Shown here piece after piece: positions 49,689-59,351 of a stretch of DNA of 64,000 nucleotides. Numbering within the stretch: the first letter of the stretch is position 1; every line of letters starts with the position of its first letter. The notes below the pieces were generated by a model. It saw only the letters and a list, made by a program, of their open reading frames with translations, was not told the origin of the DNA and did not search any database. The position numbers were made by a program, and so were the translations under genes. The DNA is from Patescibacteria group bacterium (GTDB taxonomy: Bacteria > Patescibacteriota > Gracilibacteria > UBA1369). The stretch is from the NCBI GenBank assembly GCA_963169655.1, contig CAUJCM010000004.1, forward strand, positions 229,239-293,238. Direction: 5' to 3'.

Positions 49689-50267
49689 TCACTCTTCCTC
49701 TGTATTAAAATCAAAATATTGATCATTTGAGTGGTCAACTGATCTTTCAAGAATTAAAAAGCTATATTCTAAACCATCACTTTCCATTAAATCAGATGTT
49801 GAGGCCACTTCAAAATCTTCAGGAATATCCTTTGGAAAAAATAAATCGCTTTTAAAAGATGATTCTACATTTGTGAGATAAATTCTTTCTAAATCTGTAT
49901 GTAAAATAGCTTCTTTAAATATCTCTCCCCCACCTAATACAAAAATCTGATCTATGTCATTATGATCAGACAACTCAAATAAAGTATCATCTAAAGACTC
50001 AAATCTTAAAACATTTTGTGGCAAGCTTAAATCCTTATTTTTACTTAAAACAATAACTAATCTATTATCAAAATTTTCACCTTGAGAATGAAAGTACTCC
50101 CAAGTTTTTCTCCCCATAATAATGGCATTTTTTAAGTTTTTATTTTCTGTTTGTGTGGTCAAATCGTGAAGATTGGCAAAATGCTCTGGCAAGAACCAAG
50201 GGATCTCACCTTTTCGTGCAATTCCCATATCTTGATCTACAGAAACAATGATTGAAAAATTGGCCAT
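49689..50267 (-). CDS. folA: Dihydrofolate reductase
   Basis: A 192-residue DHFR that reduces dihydrofolate to tetrahydrofolate with NADPH. The sequence begins FSIIVSVDQDMGIARKGEIPWFLPEH, with the W-x-L-P-x loop; the acidic substrate residue of DHFR is represented in the helix after it. Then come NAIIMGRKTWEYF, RLVIVLSKN and FVLGGGEIFKEAI, all diagnostic. The acidic C-terminal tail (about 18 residues) is extra. It starts on the base after the thyX stop codon, so it is translated from the same mRNA. Pairing of DHFR with ThyX is noteworthy, since ThyX does not itself oxidise folate to DHF. Confidence 0.93.
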   Translation of the reverse strand: MANFSIIVSVDQDMGIARKGEIPWFLPEHFANLHDLTTQTENKNLKNAIIMGRKTWEYFHSQGENFDNRLVIVLSKNKDLSLPQNVLRFESLDDTLFELSDHNDIDQIFVLGGGEIFKEAILHTDLERIYLTNVESSFKSDLFFPKDIPEDFEVASTSDLMESDGLEYSFLILERSVDHSNDQYFDFNTEEE

Positions 50268-51641
50268 TTATTTTAAGGTAATATCTTGTGTTCCTCTTCT
50301 TATATCCCAGTCATCTTGATCTAAGTCAAGATGCATTACTAAATTTTCAATATTATTAGTTAAAGCCTGGCCCATTTGTTGAGCTCTTTTTCGAAGTGTA
50401 GGGTGAACTGTTTTTCCACTTCTTAATTCTGCCAAGTAAACAGAAGCAGGTAATTTATAAGTGATATCTACTGCTACTGTATACCCCATAGGGATATAAT
50501 ATTGTTGGATTAATTTATCTGTTGTTAATTTATTAATTGCTTCTTCTTGCTCACTTAATAAATCTAAAGCCTTTTGCCTTAAATTATCTGGCAATTGGTC
50601 TAAATACCATTGATAAAATCCAAAATTAAAAGTTAAAAGTGGCATTAAACACTCGCCATTTCTATGTCTCTGAATATCTCTGAATGAACCAAAATCTAAT
50701 TTAAATTTGAAATTACATTGGCCAAATTTACCCAAGAAATTAGGTAAGTTAGTTTTAATTGGTCTTGTAGAAAGTAAGTCTTTGTAATTTTGTAAAAAAT
50801 CTTGTTTTATGTTGTGAGAAAACTCAAAGTCTGGGTGTTCTGCTGGATTAAAATAAGAATATTGAGATACCCATTGCTCAAAATAAGCTTCTTGAGTTGA
50901 ATATTTTTTGTGTGAAAAAGAATTTGCATATTGTTTGGTTAATTCTTCTCTTAATTTAATAGCTAAGTTTTTAACTTCATTTAAAGGATGATGTTCTAAT
51001 AATGCTAAATGCTCATGAGCTTGGCGAAGATTAGTATGCCATGAGAGATATGTTGTGCAACCAGCTGGTAAAAATCCTCTTAAAATATCAAAACTTCGAG
51101 CTTGAATTGCTTTTTGATAAATACTGTCCTTTTCACCTTCTTTTTGTGGATATCTTTGAGTTAAAAAACTAATTAATTCTTCTTTTGCCTGATTATAAAA
51201 TTCTAGCCACTTATGCTGGATGATATCCCCTTCTTCTGTACCTACAGGATTTAAAATTTTCTGGTTTGCATAATCGATATAGCGAGTGCTGGCTTCTTGA
51301 CCATTGTATAAAGGCCAATCTTGAATTGCCTTTGCTACTAACATACTTACATTTTCAATAAAAATAGTAGTTGATCCACAATCTGCAATTGAATTATGGC
51401 CATATCCTACATAAAATTTTTCCATAAAACTTCCTGAGTCTGCACTTCTGACTTTATCAATATGTTGCAAAACACCTTTTGGAGAACGGCTATATAATGA
51501 TTGCAACATTGCATTATCCTCTGGATGTAAGTCATGAAAAATATAAATCTGATTATCATTAATATCATAGTTATGAATATGTCTATTTGGGCTTATTTCA
51601 GTATTATTTTCGATATCTGTTTTTTGTTCAATAATAGACAT
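50268..51641 (-). CDS. Tandem ThyX-like thymidylate synthase
   Basis: A 457-residue protein made of two ThyX-like halves. The first half has GYGHNSIADCGSTTIFIENVSMLVAKAIQ and ends EASTRYIDY, the S-x-R-Y end of the ThyX signature, but the RHR part reads DWPLYNG. The second half has FKFKLDFGSFRDIQRHRNGE, keeping RHR, but the N-E-x-S-x-R-Y part is replaced by LMPLLTFNFG. The halves are thus complementary, and one site could be built from both. ThyX makes dTMP from dUMP using FAD and methylene-THF. Normal ThyX is about 220-250 residues and tetrameric. It leads the folA operon. The duplication is seen directly; activity is inferred. Confidence 0.8.
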   Translation of the reverse strand: MSIIEQKTDIENNTEISPNRHIHNYDINDNQIYIFHDLHPEDNAMLQSLYSRSPKGVLQHIDKVRSADSGSFMEKFYVGYGHNSIADCGSTTIFIENVSMLVAKAIQDWPLYNGQEASTRYIDYANQKILNPVGTEEGDIIQHKWLEFYNQAKEELISFLTQRYPQKEGEKDSIYQKAIQARSFDILRGFLPAGCTTYLSWHTNLRQAHEHLALLEHHPLNEVKNLAIKLREELTKQYANSFSHKKYSTQEAYFEQWVSQYSYFNPAEHPDFEFSHNIKQDFLQNYKDLLSTRPIKTNLPNFLGKFGQCNFKFKLDFGSFRDIQRHRNGECLMPLLTFNFGFYQWYLDQLPDNLRQKALDLLSEQEEAINKLTTDKLIQQYYIPMGYTVAVDITYKLPASVYLAELRSGKTVHPTLRKRAQQMGQALTNNIENLVMHLDLDQDDWDIRRGTQDITLK

Positions 51642-51755
51642 AAAAATATATTAAAAAATAAATTCTTTAGTTATGTTAAAGTTTATTTTTTAAATTTGAA
51701 AGTTTTTAGTACTGACTAGGACTTTAAAAAGGTGACTAGTTACATTTAAAAATGT

Positions 51756-53186
51756 CTATTCTGGCTTAGAATCTTCTTCTACATAAAAAGTTTCTCCTAG
51801 AGATGGAGTTTCCACATCTTTAATTCCACTTTCATTTAAGAAATCCTTTAAGCTTAGACCTTGGCTTTCTTCTCCATGAACTAAAAAGACTTTTTTTAAA
51901 TCCTTTACATTAGTAATAAAATCTAATAAATCTGATCTATCTGCATGACCAGAGAAAGCATTCATAACAGCTACTTCAGCTTTTAAGCGATATTCCTGGT
52001 CAAATATTTTTACAACTGGTTGTTTTTCTAAAATTCTTCTACCTAAAGTATTTTGTGCCATATAACCCACTATCAATACTAAATTTCTACTATCTTCAAT
52101 ATTATTTTTAAGGTGATGTAAAATTCTTCCATTTTCACACATTCCTGAAGATGAAATAATAATTGCAGGACCATTTAAACCATTTAAAGCTTTGGACTCA
52201 TCCACACTGTGAATATATTGTAATCTACCAAAACCAAATGGATTTTTTCTGTTATTAATAAATTCATCATAAACTTCTTTGTCAAAGCATTCTGGATGAT
52301 TAATAAAGACTTCACTAATATTTACAGATAATGGACTATCTACAAAAATTGGAATATCTGGGATTTCTTCATTTTGCCATAAAACATTTAAGTGATAAAC
52401 CATTTCTTGTGTTCTTTCTACTGAGAAAGCAGGAACAATAATTTTTCCACCACGACCAGCTACCCTATTAACTATTTCTTTTAATTGACTACCAACATCA
52501 AGCATAGATTCATGGAAACGATTGCCATAAGTAGATTCAATCAATAAGTATTCAGTTGGAGGCATTGGAGTTGGGTCTTTCAAAATTGGCAAATTCTTTC
52601 TACCTAAATCTCCTGTATAACCAACTCTAAATGTCTTGCCAGTCTTTTGATCTTTTATCAGTAAATGGATGAGAGCGGATCCAAGAATGTGGCCTGCATT
52701 ATAAAATGAGCAAATTATTCCATCGCCTATAACAAAGGCTGTTTCATAACCAATGCCAAAGAATTGAAATAAAGTTTGTTTAGCATCTTCTACACCATAA
52801 AGTGGGGTAATTAAATCTTCCTGTTTAAAATCTGGATTTTTCATCCTCTTTTTATTAATGTACTCAGCATCTTTTTCTTGGATATAAGCTGAATCCATTA
52901 ACATATAATTACATAAATCTCTTGTTGCAAAAGTACTATAAATTGGTCCCTTAAATCCTTGTTTTACAAGTAAAGGTAAACCACCAGAATGATCAATATG
53001 AGCATGCGATAAAATTACTGCATCAATAGTTTTAGGATCAAAACCAAAATCTTTATTTTTAGCTTCAGCTTCCTTTCTATTACCTTGAAACATTCCACAA
53101 TCAAGAAGGATTCTTTTGCCATTTACCTCGATCAGATGTCTTGAACCTGTAACTTCTTTTGCAGCTCCCCAAAATTGAAATTTCAT
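51756..53186 (-). CDS. MBL-fold beta-CASP ribonuclease-like protein
   Basis: A 476-residue metallo-beta-lactamase-fold nuclease. The zinc motif HAHIDH is at residues 61-66, preceded by RILLDCGMFQG, with further ligands in NAGHILGSALIHL and GYTGDLGRKNLPILKD. The beta-CASP domain contains STYGNRFHE, the FSVERTQEMVYHL segment and, later, ISSSGMCENGRILHHL, then FSGHADRSDLLDF and VHGEE, the RNA-specific CPSF/Ysh1-like signatures. No KH domains. It probably processes or degrades RNA in the cytosol. Length is typical for bacterial RNA-type beta-CASP proteins (about 450-470). Confidence 0.92.
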   Translation of the reverse strand: MKFQFWGAAKEVTGSRHLIEVNGKRILLDCGMFQGNRKEAEAKNKDFGFDPKTIDAVILSHAHIDHSGGLPLLVKQGFKGPIYSTFATRDLCNYMLMDSAYIQEKDAEYINKKRMKNPDFKQEDLITPLYGVEDAKQTLFQFFGIGYETAFVIGDGIICSFYNAGHILGSALIHLLIKDQKTGKTFRVGYTGDLGRKNLPILKDPTPMPPTEYLLIESTYGNRFHESMLDVGSQLKEIVNRVAGRGGKIIVPAFSVERTQEMVYHLNVLWQNEEIPDIPIFVDSPLSVNISEVFINHPECFDKEVYDEFINNRKNPFGFGRLQYIHSVDESKALNGLNGPAIIISSSGMCENGRILHHLKNNIEDSRNLVLIVGYMAQNTLGRRILEKQPVVKIFDQEYRLKAEVAVMNAFSGHADRSDLLDFITNVKDLKKVFLVHGEESQGLSLKDFLNESGIKDVETPSLGETFYVEEDSKPE

Positions 53187-53247
53187 TTTTGTTTTTATTA
53201 AATCATTTTATTATATCAAAATTCCTCTTTATTTAAAAGATGGTAAT

Positions 53248-55239
53248 TTAATTTATTACAACTGTCACTGTAATAGTCCCTATATAATTTCCCGGTGGAA
53301 TTGGTTCATTGATATTTCCACTAAATACTGGAGTGTTGGAATGAGGACTTGCTTTTTGTATTCCATCTTTAAAGACTTTTAATACATTGATTAAATCTAT
53401 CTCTAAATCTCCAAAAAAGGCATCACTCGAACTTAAAAGATCTACTGAGCTTGTGATTTTTTCACGACTTAATGCTTGGATAGTTTCTACTGTTACTAAA
53501 TTTCCAATCAATGTTGCTGGTGATGAAGTTAAAATATTTTTATCTTCACTTACTTTATTTTCATCAAAGTCTCCAAGTCCCAATTCAAGATTATAATCTG
53601 TATCTCCTATATCTAATAATCTTAAACCGTCACTTTGTATGGATAATGTAAATCCATTTCCACATGCATGACTATCTGGATCATACCCTCTATCATCTTT
53701 AACAATTATTGAGGCATCATTTGGATCATCTATTTCTGCATCTGTTTCATTATGAAAATTAGTTGTTCTTCCTTCAAAAATTAAATTACTTGGTACTGTA
53801 AGTGTCACTCCTCCTAAAATGTCATTACATGTGATTTCTTGTTCAGCGTTGACATCTTTTCCGTTGTCTATTCCTGTACAATCTTTACCTCCATCTAAAA
53901 TTGTCCAATTAAAATTATCTATAATTGATTGTCTATCTGCTTGCGAATTACAATATTTACTACTTCCCCCATTAAAATTAACATTAGATTTCAGATTTTG
54001 AGTTGACCAAGCCGATAAAGTTTGATCATAGTTTGAGGTGGATATGCCAGCATTAGCAAACATTAGAAGCATATTGCTCACTTGCTCAATATTCCATTGA
54101 CTAAGTGATTGATCAAAAGATGTAGCTAAATAAAACATAGCATACATATTGGTTACACTGTTGGTTGTCCAAGAATTTAATGGTCTATTAAATGCTGTTG
54201 CTCCTGCAAACATTATGGACATATTTGTCACACTTGATACATCCCAATCATTTAATGGCTGATTAAATGAACTGGCTCCTGCAAACATTGTGGACATATT
54301 TGTCACACTTGATACATCCCAATTATTAATCGATTGATTAAAATCACTAGCTTCATTAAACATTGTAGCCATATTTGTGACACTTGATACATCCCAATTA
54401 TTTAGCGGTTGATTAAAATCACTAGCTTTGTAAAACATTTGTTCCATTGAAGTTACACTTGATACATCCCAATTGTTTAGCGGTTGATTAAATGCACTAG
54501 CTTCTCGAAACATTGAACTCATATCCGACACAGCAGATACATCCCAATTGTTTAGCGGTTGATTAAATGCACTAGCTTCTCGAAACATTAAACTCATATC
54601 CGATACAGAAGATACATCCCAATTATTAATTGATTGATTAAAAGTCGATGCTTTATAAAATGTTTGATGCATAGATGTAACATTACTGGTATCCCAACTA
54701 TTGATGCTAGAATTAGAATAAAAGCCAGTTGCATTTTTAAACATATAGTTCATATCATTTACCAAACCTAATTCGGGGGCGTCAGTAGCAGTAATATTTA
54801 AATCTGTAGCACAAGCAAAAGATGATGTCATACTTTCCCATGCTATTGATCCCCATTGCTTAATTTCTTTTAAATGATCTGGATTATTAAAAACATCAGT
54901 ACATCCATAACTTAAAGGATCACTTAACAGAAAATGTGGAAAATCACCTGTTATTTTAACTGTATAATCTGTGTCATTAGCAGGAAAAAGGTGAGAAATT
55001 GTACTAGTTTGATTTGTTTCAATTGGACTACCGTCACCCCAATCAATGTCAAAATCATATTGCCCAGCAAATGCTGCATCGGTGTAAATATAAATTGTAG
55101 GTGAAGAGGGCCCTTCTACATTCCAAGTAGTAATAAATTCAGGAGTATCATGATAGCCTGCTTTTACTTCAGGAAGATTTTGTATAAAAGTAAATACTAA
55201 AGCTAAAGAAAATAGAATTTTAAATATATTGTTTTTCAT
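53248..55239 (-). CDS. Secreted BspA-like DUF285 repeat protein
   Basis: A 663-residue exported protein. A signal peptide spans residues 1-27. After a PKD-like or lead-in domain (to about 175) there are about nine 25-residue DUF285/BspA-like repeats of the form L-N-N-W-D-V-S-S-V-x-x-M-x-x-M-F-x-x-A-S-x-F-N-Q-P (about 178-405). Such repeats form leucine-rich-repeat-like solenoids in surface proteins of Mycoplasma, Bacteroidetes and others. Two neighbouring repeats are nearly identical in DNA (about 54475-54605), showing recent expansion. The C-terminal 190 residues are beta-rich, with no obvious anchor. It likely binds ligands on the cell surface. Confidence 0.85.
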   Translation of the reverse strand: MKNNIFKILFSLALVFTFIQNLPEVKAGYHDTPEFITTWNVEGPSSPTIYIYTDAAFAGQYDFDIDWGDGSPIETNQTSTISHLFPANDTDYTVKITGDFPHFLLSDPLSYGCTDVFNNPDHLKEIKQWGSIAWESMTSSFACATDLNITATDAPELGLVNDMNYMFKNATGFYSNSSINSWDTSNVTSMHQTFYKASTFNQSINNWDVSSVSDMSLMFREASAFNQPLNNWDVSAVSDMSSMFREASAFNQPLNNWDVSSVTSMEQMFYKASDFNQPLNNWDVSSVTNMATMFNEASDFNQSINNWDVSSVTNMSTMFAGASSFNQPLNDWDVSSVTNMSIMFAGATAFNRPLNSWTTNSVTNMYAMFYLATSFDQSLSQWNIEQVSNMLLMFANAGISTSNYDQTLSAWSTQNLKSNVNFNGGSSKYCNSQADRQSIIDNFNWTILDGGKDCTGIDNGKDVNAEQEITCNDILGGVTLTVPSNLIFEGRTTNFHNETDAEIDDPNDASIIVKDDRGYDPDSHACGNGFTLSIQSDGLRLLDIGDTDYNLELGLGDFDENKVSEDKNILTSSPATLIGNLVTVETIQALSREKITSSVDLLSSSDAFFGDLEIDLINVLKVFKDGIQKASPHSNTPVFSGNINEPIPPGNYIGTITVTVVIN

Positions 55240-55269
55240 TATTTATTTTTTATTTTAATAAATCTCTTA

Positions 55270-55297
55270 ATTATAACATATTTATACACACTGTAAA
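55270..55297 (-). promoter_or_regulatory. Promoter of the DUF285 gene
   Basis: On the minus strand TTTACA (55292-55297), a 16-base spacer and a perfect TATAAT (55270-55275) lie 31 bases upstream of the start at 55239. Confidence 0.65.
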
Positions 55298-55326
55298 AGC
55301 CTATCTTTTTATAAAAATATAGGCTT
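55297..55326 (-). terminator. Hairpin terminator after the 55371-56531 gene
   Basis: AAGCCTAT (55297-55304) pairs perfectly with ATAGGCTT (55319-55326); on the minus strand it is followed by a short U run (UUUUAC). It lies 45 bases past the stop and abuts the promoter of the DUF285 gene. Confidence 0.6.
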
Positions 55327-55370
55327 AAAACCTAAGTAATAAATATAATTTGTATTACAGTTCTCCTTTA

Positions 55371-56531
55371 TTAAGAATATTTAATTTGAGTATGAACAGA
55401 GTATGAATGTCTGAGACATAGATCCCAGTATTTTTGATATAAATTTAATTTATTTGCTGAACTCAATTCATTATCTGAGAATAAACCAATTTCAAGAATT
55501 AAAGGTTTAATAAAATTTTGGAATTTAACTAAATCTGCGTATCCATTAAAAGCTCTTAAAGCGTTTTCTAAAATATGAATCTGAAATATAACACTATTTT
55601 GGAAAACATCCTTTTCAAGAATATTATTTTCTAAAAAGTATTTGATAGATTCAAAATAAGTATTTGAATGATTGTTGTGCATTTCTATTAATAATTTATT
55701 GAAAAACTTATAAGTGAAAAAATTTTTCTTTTCTTTATCAGTAAAAATAGGAAAATTTAAACCTACAAGATATTCATTAAATCTATCAAAAGTAGATAAT
55801 TCATTAATTGCTATATTTTGTATCATAAAATAATATAGCTCCTCTCTAAACTTTTTATGTTTAAAAAATTTAGGAGAAATTTTATTTAGAAAAATTATTA
55901 ATGGTTCTTGTAAATCAACATCTAAATGACTATTACAAAGGAAACTAATTAGATCTTTCCAATTTTCATTTTTTATTAGAAGGAAAATATAATTCCTTAA
56001 ATTACAGTACAATAAGTCTTGAATATCTGTTTTTATTTCATTAATTATAACTAAGCAATCTTCTGACTCTTCGTTAAATTTTAATCGATCAATTATCTTA
56101 ATGTCTTTAAATTCATTATGTTTATAGGAATGATAAATTGATTTAAACTTAAAGTAATGTTCAATCAAAGATTCTAATTTTATAATATTCTCTGTGCTAT
56201 GAGGATTTTGTAATCTTATATCAGGTTCATTGTATAATTGAGTTAGTAAGTTATTTTCAGATATTAAATCTAACTCTGAATAAGAATTTGCTAACCACAA
56301 AAAATGATCAATTTGCCTGTCTTTTTCTTTTAAAATTGGATGAGTTAAAAAACCTGCTTGGATTAATAGTTGCCCGATTGATGTATCCATTAACAAATTA
56401 TTAAACTTAGACCTGAGGCGAGCTCGAGTTTCCCAAACTGGCTTATAAACTTCCAGAGGAAATGTATTATTAATGTCAAAACTATTATCTTGAAGTTTTT
56501 CTCTTCCTCCCAATACTTCTTTTTTTTTCAT
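55371..56531 (-). CDS. Hypothetical alpha-helical protein
   Basis: A 386-residue protein with no recognised family. It appears almost wholly helical, rich in Phe, Tyr, Asn and Leu, without signal peptide or membrane segment. Repeated helical pairs of the type LIKNENWKDLISFLCNSHLDVDLQEPLIIFLNKI and YFMIQNIAINELSTFDRFNEYLVGL suggest a HEAT- or TPR-like solenoid. It stands alone: 84 bases separate the hairpin at 55297-55326 and the upstream lipoprotein gene is 119 bases away. It may be lineage-specific. Confidence 0.55.
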   Translation of the reverse strand: MKKKEVLGGREKLQDNSFDINNTFPLEVYKPVWETRARLRSKFNNLLMDTSIGQLLIQAGFLTHPILKEKDRQIDHFLWLANSYSELDLISENNLLTQLYNEPDIRLQNPHSTENIIKLESLIEHYFKFKSIYHSYKHNEFKDIKIIDRLKFNEESEDCLVIINEIKTDIQDLLYCNLRNYIFLLIKNENWKDLISFLCNSHLDVDLQEPLIIFLNKISPKFFKHKKFREELYYFMIQNIAINELSTFDRFNEYLVGLNFPIFTDKEKKNFFTYKFFNKLLIEMHNNHSNTYFESIKYFLENNILEKDVFQNSVIFQIHILENALRAFNGYADLVKFQNFIKPLILEIGLFSDNELSSANKLNLYQKYWDLCLRHSYSVHTQIKYS

Positions 56532-56650
56532 ATACTTGTAATAACTACTTAATTGATTAAAAGAGTTTTATTTTAAGTCTATTGTTAAAACTGTCAAGAA
56601 TAAATATCGACTATCTTTTAATAGGTTAATAGTTGGTAAATTTATTAAAC

Positions 56651-57166
56651 TTAATTATGGCAAATAGCTGTAAAGAAGTCGCCTGATAGATTTAATTGTT
56701 CACTTTGAATATTTAAAACACCTCTTAAAATAGCATTATTTAAGTCGGTAAAACTCAAATCTTGAAATTGATCTTGGCTTAATTCAATTCTTTGATCTTT
56801 CATTTCCAATAATGCTTTTATTTCTAATTGAGTATTTCCTGTTTGTGATCCTAATTGAAGTGGCTGATTATCTTTATTGGAAATATTAATTGTTAAAAAT
56901 TTATCATTTTCAGAAAGCTCAGGCTTTTGATTGTCACAAAAAGCTAGTCTTGAATTTGTTAAAGTGATTTCAACTGTACTTTTGTTGTCATTTAAAAATT
57001 TAGAAGTTTGGCTTCTTAAAGCAAATTTACTAATTTCACCATTAATATTTAAACTTAATTCAGGTAAAACCTCTTTAACTTCAGTATCCGTGGAATTTGA
57101 ACAAGCTACAAAGAATAAAGCAGATATAATTACAAGAAAAATTGATAATCTTTGAATATTTCTCAT
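56651..57166 (-). CDS. Lipoprotein, hypothetical
   Basis: A 171-residue lipoprotein with a signal peptide ending in the lipobox FFVAC (Cys22), followed by SNSTDTEVKE. The mature part is predicted beta-rich with alternating hydrophobic residues (LSLNINGEISKFALRSQTSK, VEITLTNSRLAFC, LTINISNKDN) and ends with a Cys in FFTAICHN that may pair with the one in LAFCDN. No known domain is evident. It lies 64 bases downstream of the CapA-like gene on the same strand and may share its transcript. Confidence 0.65.
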   Translation of the reverse strand: MRNIQRLSIFLVIISALFFVACSNSTDTEVKEVLPELSLNINGEISKFALRSQTSKFLNDNKSTVEITLTNSRLAFCDNQKPELSENDKFLTINISNKDNQPLQLGSQTGNTQLEIKALLEMKDQRIELSQDQFQDLSFTDLNNAILRGVLNIQSEQLNLSGDFFTAICHN

Positions 57167-57230
57167 ATAATAAATATATTTTATAATTTTAGGTTTATAG
57201 AGTCTAAATTACTAATAATTAAAAATTAAA

Positions 57231-58859
57231 TCAATCATTAGAAAGGTTTCTGACAATTTTTCCCTTTAAAATTTGTTCTTTTATGGAATTATCATATTCT
57301 CCCCATGATGCTAGTTTTGCTAAAAAATTTACTTTTTCGTTTGGATTCATTAACTGTACTTGGCTCATTACGCTTTTTGTTGGAAATAAATAAAAAGCCA
57401 TTTGATTTGCGGTAATTTGTAAAGTGACAGCCAAACCTTCTTGTGTATCCTCTGAAAAATATTGATCAAAAACTGTATTTCCAAGTGAATAGAAAATTGG
57501 TTTACCGTCATAAATTTCAATACTTTGAACAACATGCGGATGCATTCCAATTACAGCTATTGCACCAGCATCAATAAATTGGTGAGCTAAACTGATTTGC
57601 TCATTATTTGGCTTATGTACATATTCAATACCCCAGTGAATATATGGAATTACTAAATAATTTTCCTCTGTTAATTCACGGATTGATGTAATCACAGCTG
57701 ATTTATTTAATTTAAAATCTGTATGATTTAAACCTATTAATGCAAGTTTATGATTATTAATCTCAAACTTAGCTATTCTTGAATTATCCATACCTCTTGG
57801 ATTGCCAAAAGCGACAATATTTGCTTCATCTAAAAATTGATAAGTTTCTTCTAAAGCATTTTGTCCCATATCTAAAGCGTGATTATTGGCTATAGACAAA
57901 GCATCAAAATGATATTTTTTCAGTAAATCGAGAATGTCAGGGGCAAATCTAAAGGCGATACTTTTAGTAGTATTAATTCTTTGAGAAGCAATTGGACCTT
58001 CTAAATTTCCCACTAATAAATTATTCATCTGTAAAAATGATTTATTTAGCTTTTCAAAAGGATAATCTATTGAATTTCTGTCCATTAATTTTCTTACATG
58101 ACGATCTAACATAATATCGCTTAAAAAAGTGATAGTTAAATTAGAGCTACCTGGACTTTTACCTTCAACTAAGAACTTAATTTGATAATTAAAAGTGTCA
58201 TCACTTAAAGTAGGTAAACTTTTTAAAAAGCTATTTTCCTTGTTTATTTGATAAAGAGCTTTAACAGCTTCAGTATCACTAAATGAAATACTATTTAATG
58301 AACTTTTAGTTAAATTATTAAAAGAATTTTCATAATGTAGCTTTTGTATTTCAAGTAAATCAGCATCAAAATCAGTATAATTCAAATAACTTTGTAAAAT
58401 GAAAACAGATTGGTCGAATGGATAATTTTTGAGTAATTGATAAATTTCTAATTCATTTTGATTTTCTTGAAGATGAATTAAATCTATTTTTGCCTTGGGG
58501 AAGACAAATTGCGCCTGATTTAGTAAAAAACTTTCACTTTTAGCAGGAAATTTTGGATCTAGTAAATAAATAATATTTTGATAAGTATTAGAGCCATTAA
58601 TTTCCTTTTGATTATTTTTTAAAGAATTAAATAAAGTAATAATACTTTGATTTAAGTTTTCATTATTCAAATTCTCAATATTTGTTTCTTTTAAACTTAA
58701 AAATGCAGTATGAATCGATCTTGAAGATGTAAAATAAGGTTTTGGAGTGTTTAAAATATCAACTTGAATATTGAGTTTTGAACTATATTTCAAAAATAAA
58801 ATTCCCGAGATAATTAAAATGAAAATAATTGATATTATTAATATAATTTTTTTTCTCAT
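57231..58859 (-). CDS. CapA/PgsA-like membrane-anchored metallophosphatase-fold protein
   Basis: A 542-residue protein with an N-terminal membrane anchor (KIILIISIIFILIISGILFL). Residues about 40-230 are a variable, Asn/Leu-rich ectodomain. The C-terminal half is a CapA domain (poly-gamma-glutamate capsule family, calcineurin-like phosphoesterase fold): TFLSDIMLDRH, LLVGNLEGPI, FDALSIANNHALDMG, VIPYIHWGIEY, VIGMHPHVVQSIEIYDGKPIFYSLGN. The metal ligands (D, N, H, H-x-H) are present. CapA proteins act outside the membrane on capsule or wall polymers. No capB or capC homologs are nearby, so the polymer is unknown. Confidence 0.87.
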   Translation of the reverse strand: MRKKIILIISIIFILIISGILFLKYSSKLNIQVDILNTPKPYFTSSRSIHTAFLSLKETNIENLNNENLNQSIITLFNSLKNNQKEINGSNTYQNIIYLLDPKFPAKSESFLLNQAQFVFPKAKIDLIHLQENQNELEIYQLLKNYPFDQSVFILQSYLNYTDFDADLLEIQKLHYENSFNNLTKSSLNSISFSDTEAVKALYQINKENSFLKSLPTLSDDTFNYQIKFLVEGKSPGSSNLTITFLSDIMLDRHVRKLMDRNSIDYPFEKLNKSFLQMNNLLVGNLEGPIASQRINTTKSIAFRFAPDILDLLKKYHFDALSIANNHALDMGQNALEETYQFLDEANIVAFGNPRGMDNSRIAKFEINNHKLALIGLNHTDFKLNKSAVITSIRELTEENYLVIPYIHWGIEYVHKPNNEQISLAHQFIDAGAIAVIGMHPHVVQSIEIYDGKPIFYSLGNTVFDQYFSEDTQEGLAVTLQITANQMAFYLFPTKSVMSQVQLMNPNEKVNFLAKLASWGEYDNSIKEQILKGKIVRNLSND

Positions 58860-58867
58860 ATAAGATT

Positions 58868-59344
58868 TTAATAATGGTAGGTTTTATTGTTAATAATGGT
58901 AAATGAGCGATAAATTTGTTCTAAAAGTAAAATACGAATATGCTCATGTGTAAAAGTAAATTTAGAAAAACTTAAAATTAGATTAGCATATTTTTTAACT
59001 TCTTCTGAAAGTCCAAAGGATCCTCCAATGATAAAATCAATCTTCCCTCCTTGGAAATCCCGAATATCTTGAATTTTTGAAGCAAAATCTTTGGAAGTAA
59101 ATTGTTGCCCTTTTTCGTCTAAAATAATTGTGAAGTGATTTGTCTTTAAATTTTCAATAATGGTTTTTCCCTCTTCAATCTGTGCTACTTTCCTCTCACT
59201 TTCTGAATTTGAGTTGAGACCTGACTCTTTAATTGTAATTATTTCTAAATCAGCGAAGGATTGGATTCTTTTTAAGTATTCTCTTTCAGCATCTTGAAGA
59301 TATTGTTTTTTAGTTTTACCAATTTGAATAATTCTGATTTTCAT
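58868..59344 (-). CDS. rlmH: 23S rRNA (pseudouridine1915-N3)-methyltransferase RlmH
   Basis: A 158-residue SPOUT methyltransferase, close to the 155 of E. coli. It starts KIRIIQIGKTK, has YLKRIQSFADLEIITIKES, then the SAM-binding knot DFIIGGSFGLSEEVKK and the C-terminal LSFSKFTFTHEHIRILLLEQIYRSFTIINNKTYHY, which is diagnostic. It methylates pseudouridine 1915 in helix 69 of 23S rRNA on the assembled ribosome. It precedes the CapA-like gene by eight bases on the same strand and is divergent from yajQ. Confidence 0.96.
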   Translation of the reverse strand: MKIRIIQIGKTKKQYLQDAEREYLKRIQSFADLEIITIKESGLNSNSESERKVAQIEEGKTIIENLKTNHFTIILDEKGQQFTSKDFASKIQDIRDFQGGKIDFIIGGSFGLSEEVKKYANLILSFSKFTFTHEHIRILLLEQIYRSFTIINNKTYHY

Positions 59345-59351
59345 AAGTTAT

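Noticed and set aside
54200..54700. Regular 75-base repeats resembling a CRISPR array
   Set aside because: The repeats are in frame inside a protein gene and encode DUF285 units; there are no short repeats with unique spacers and no cas genes.
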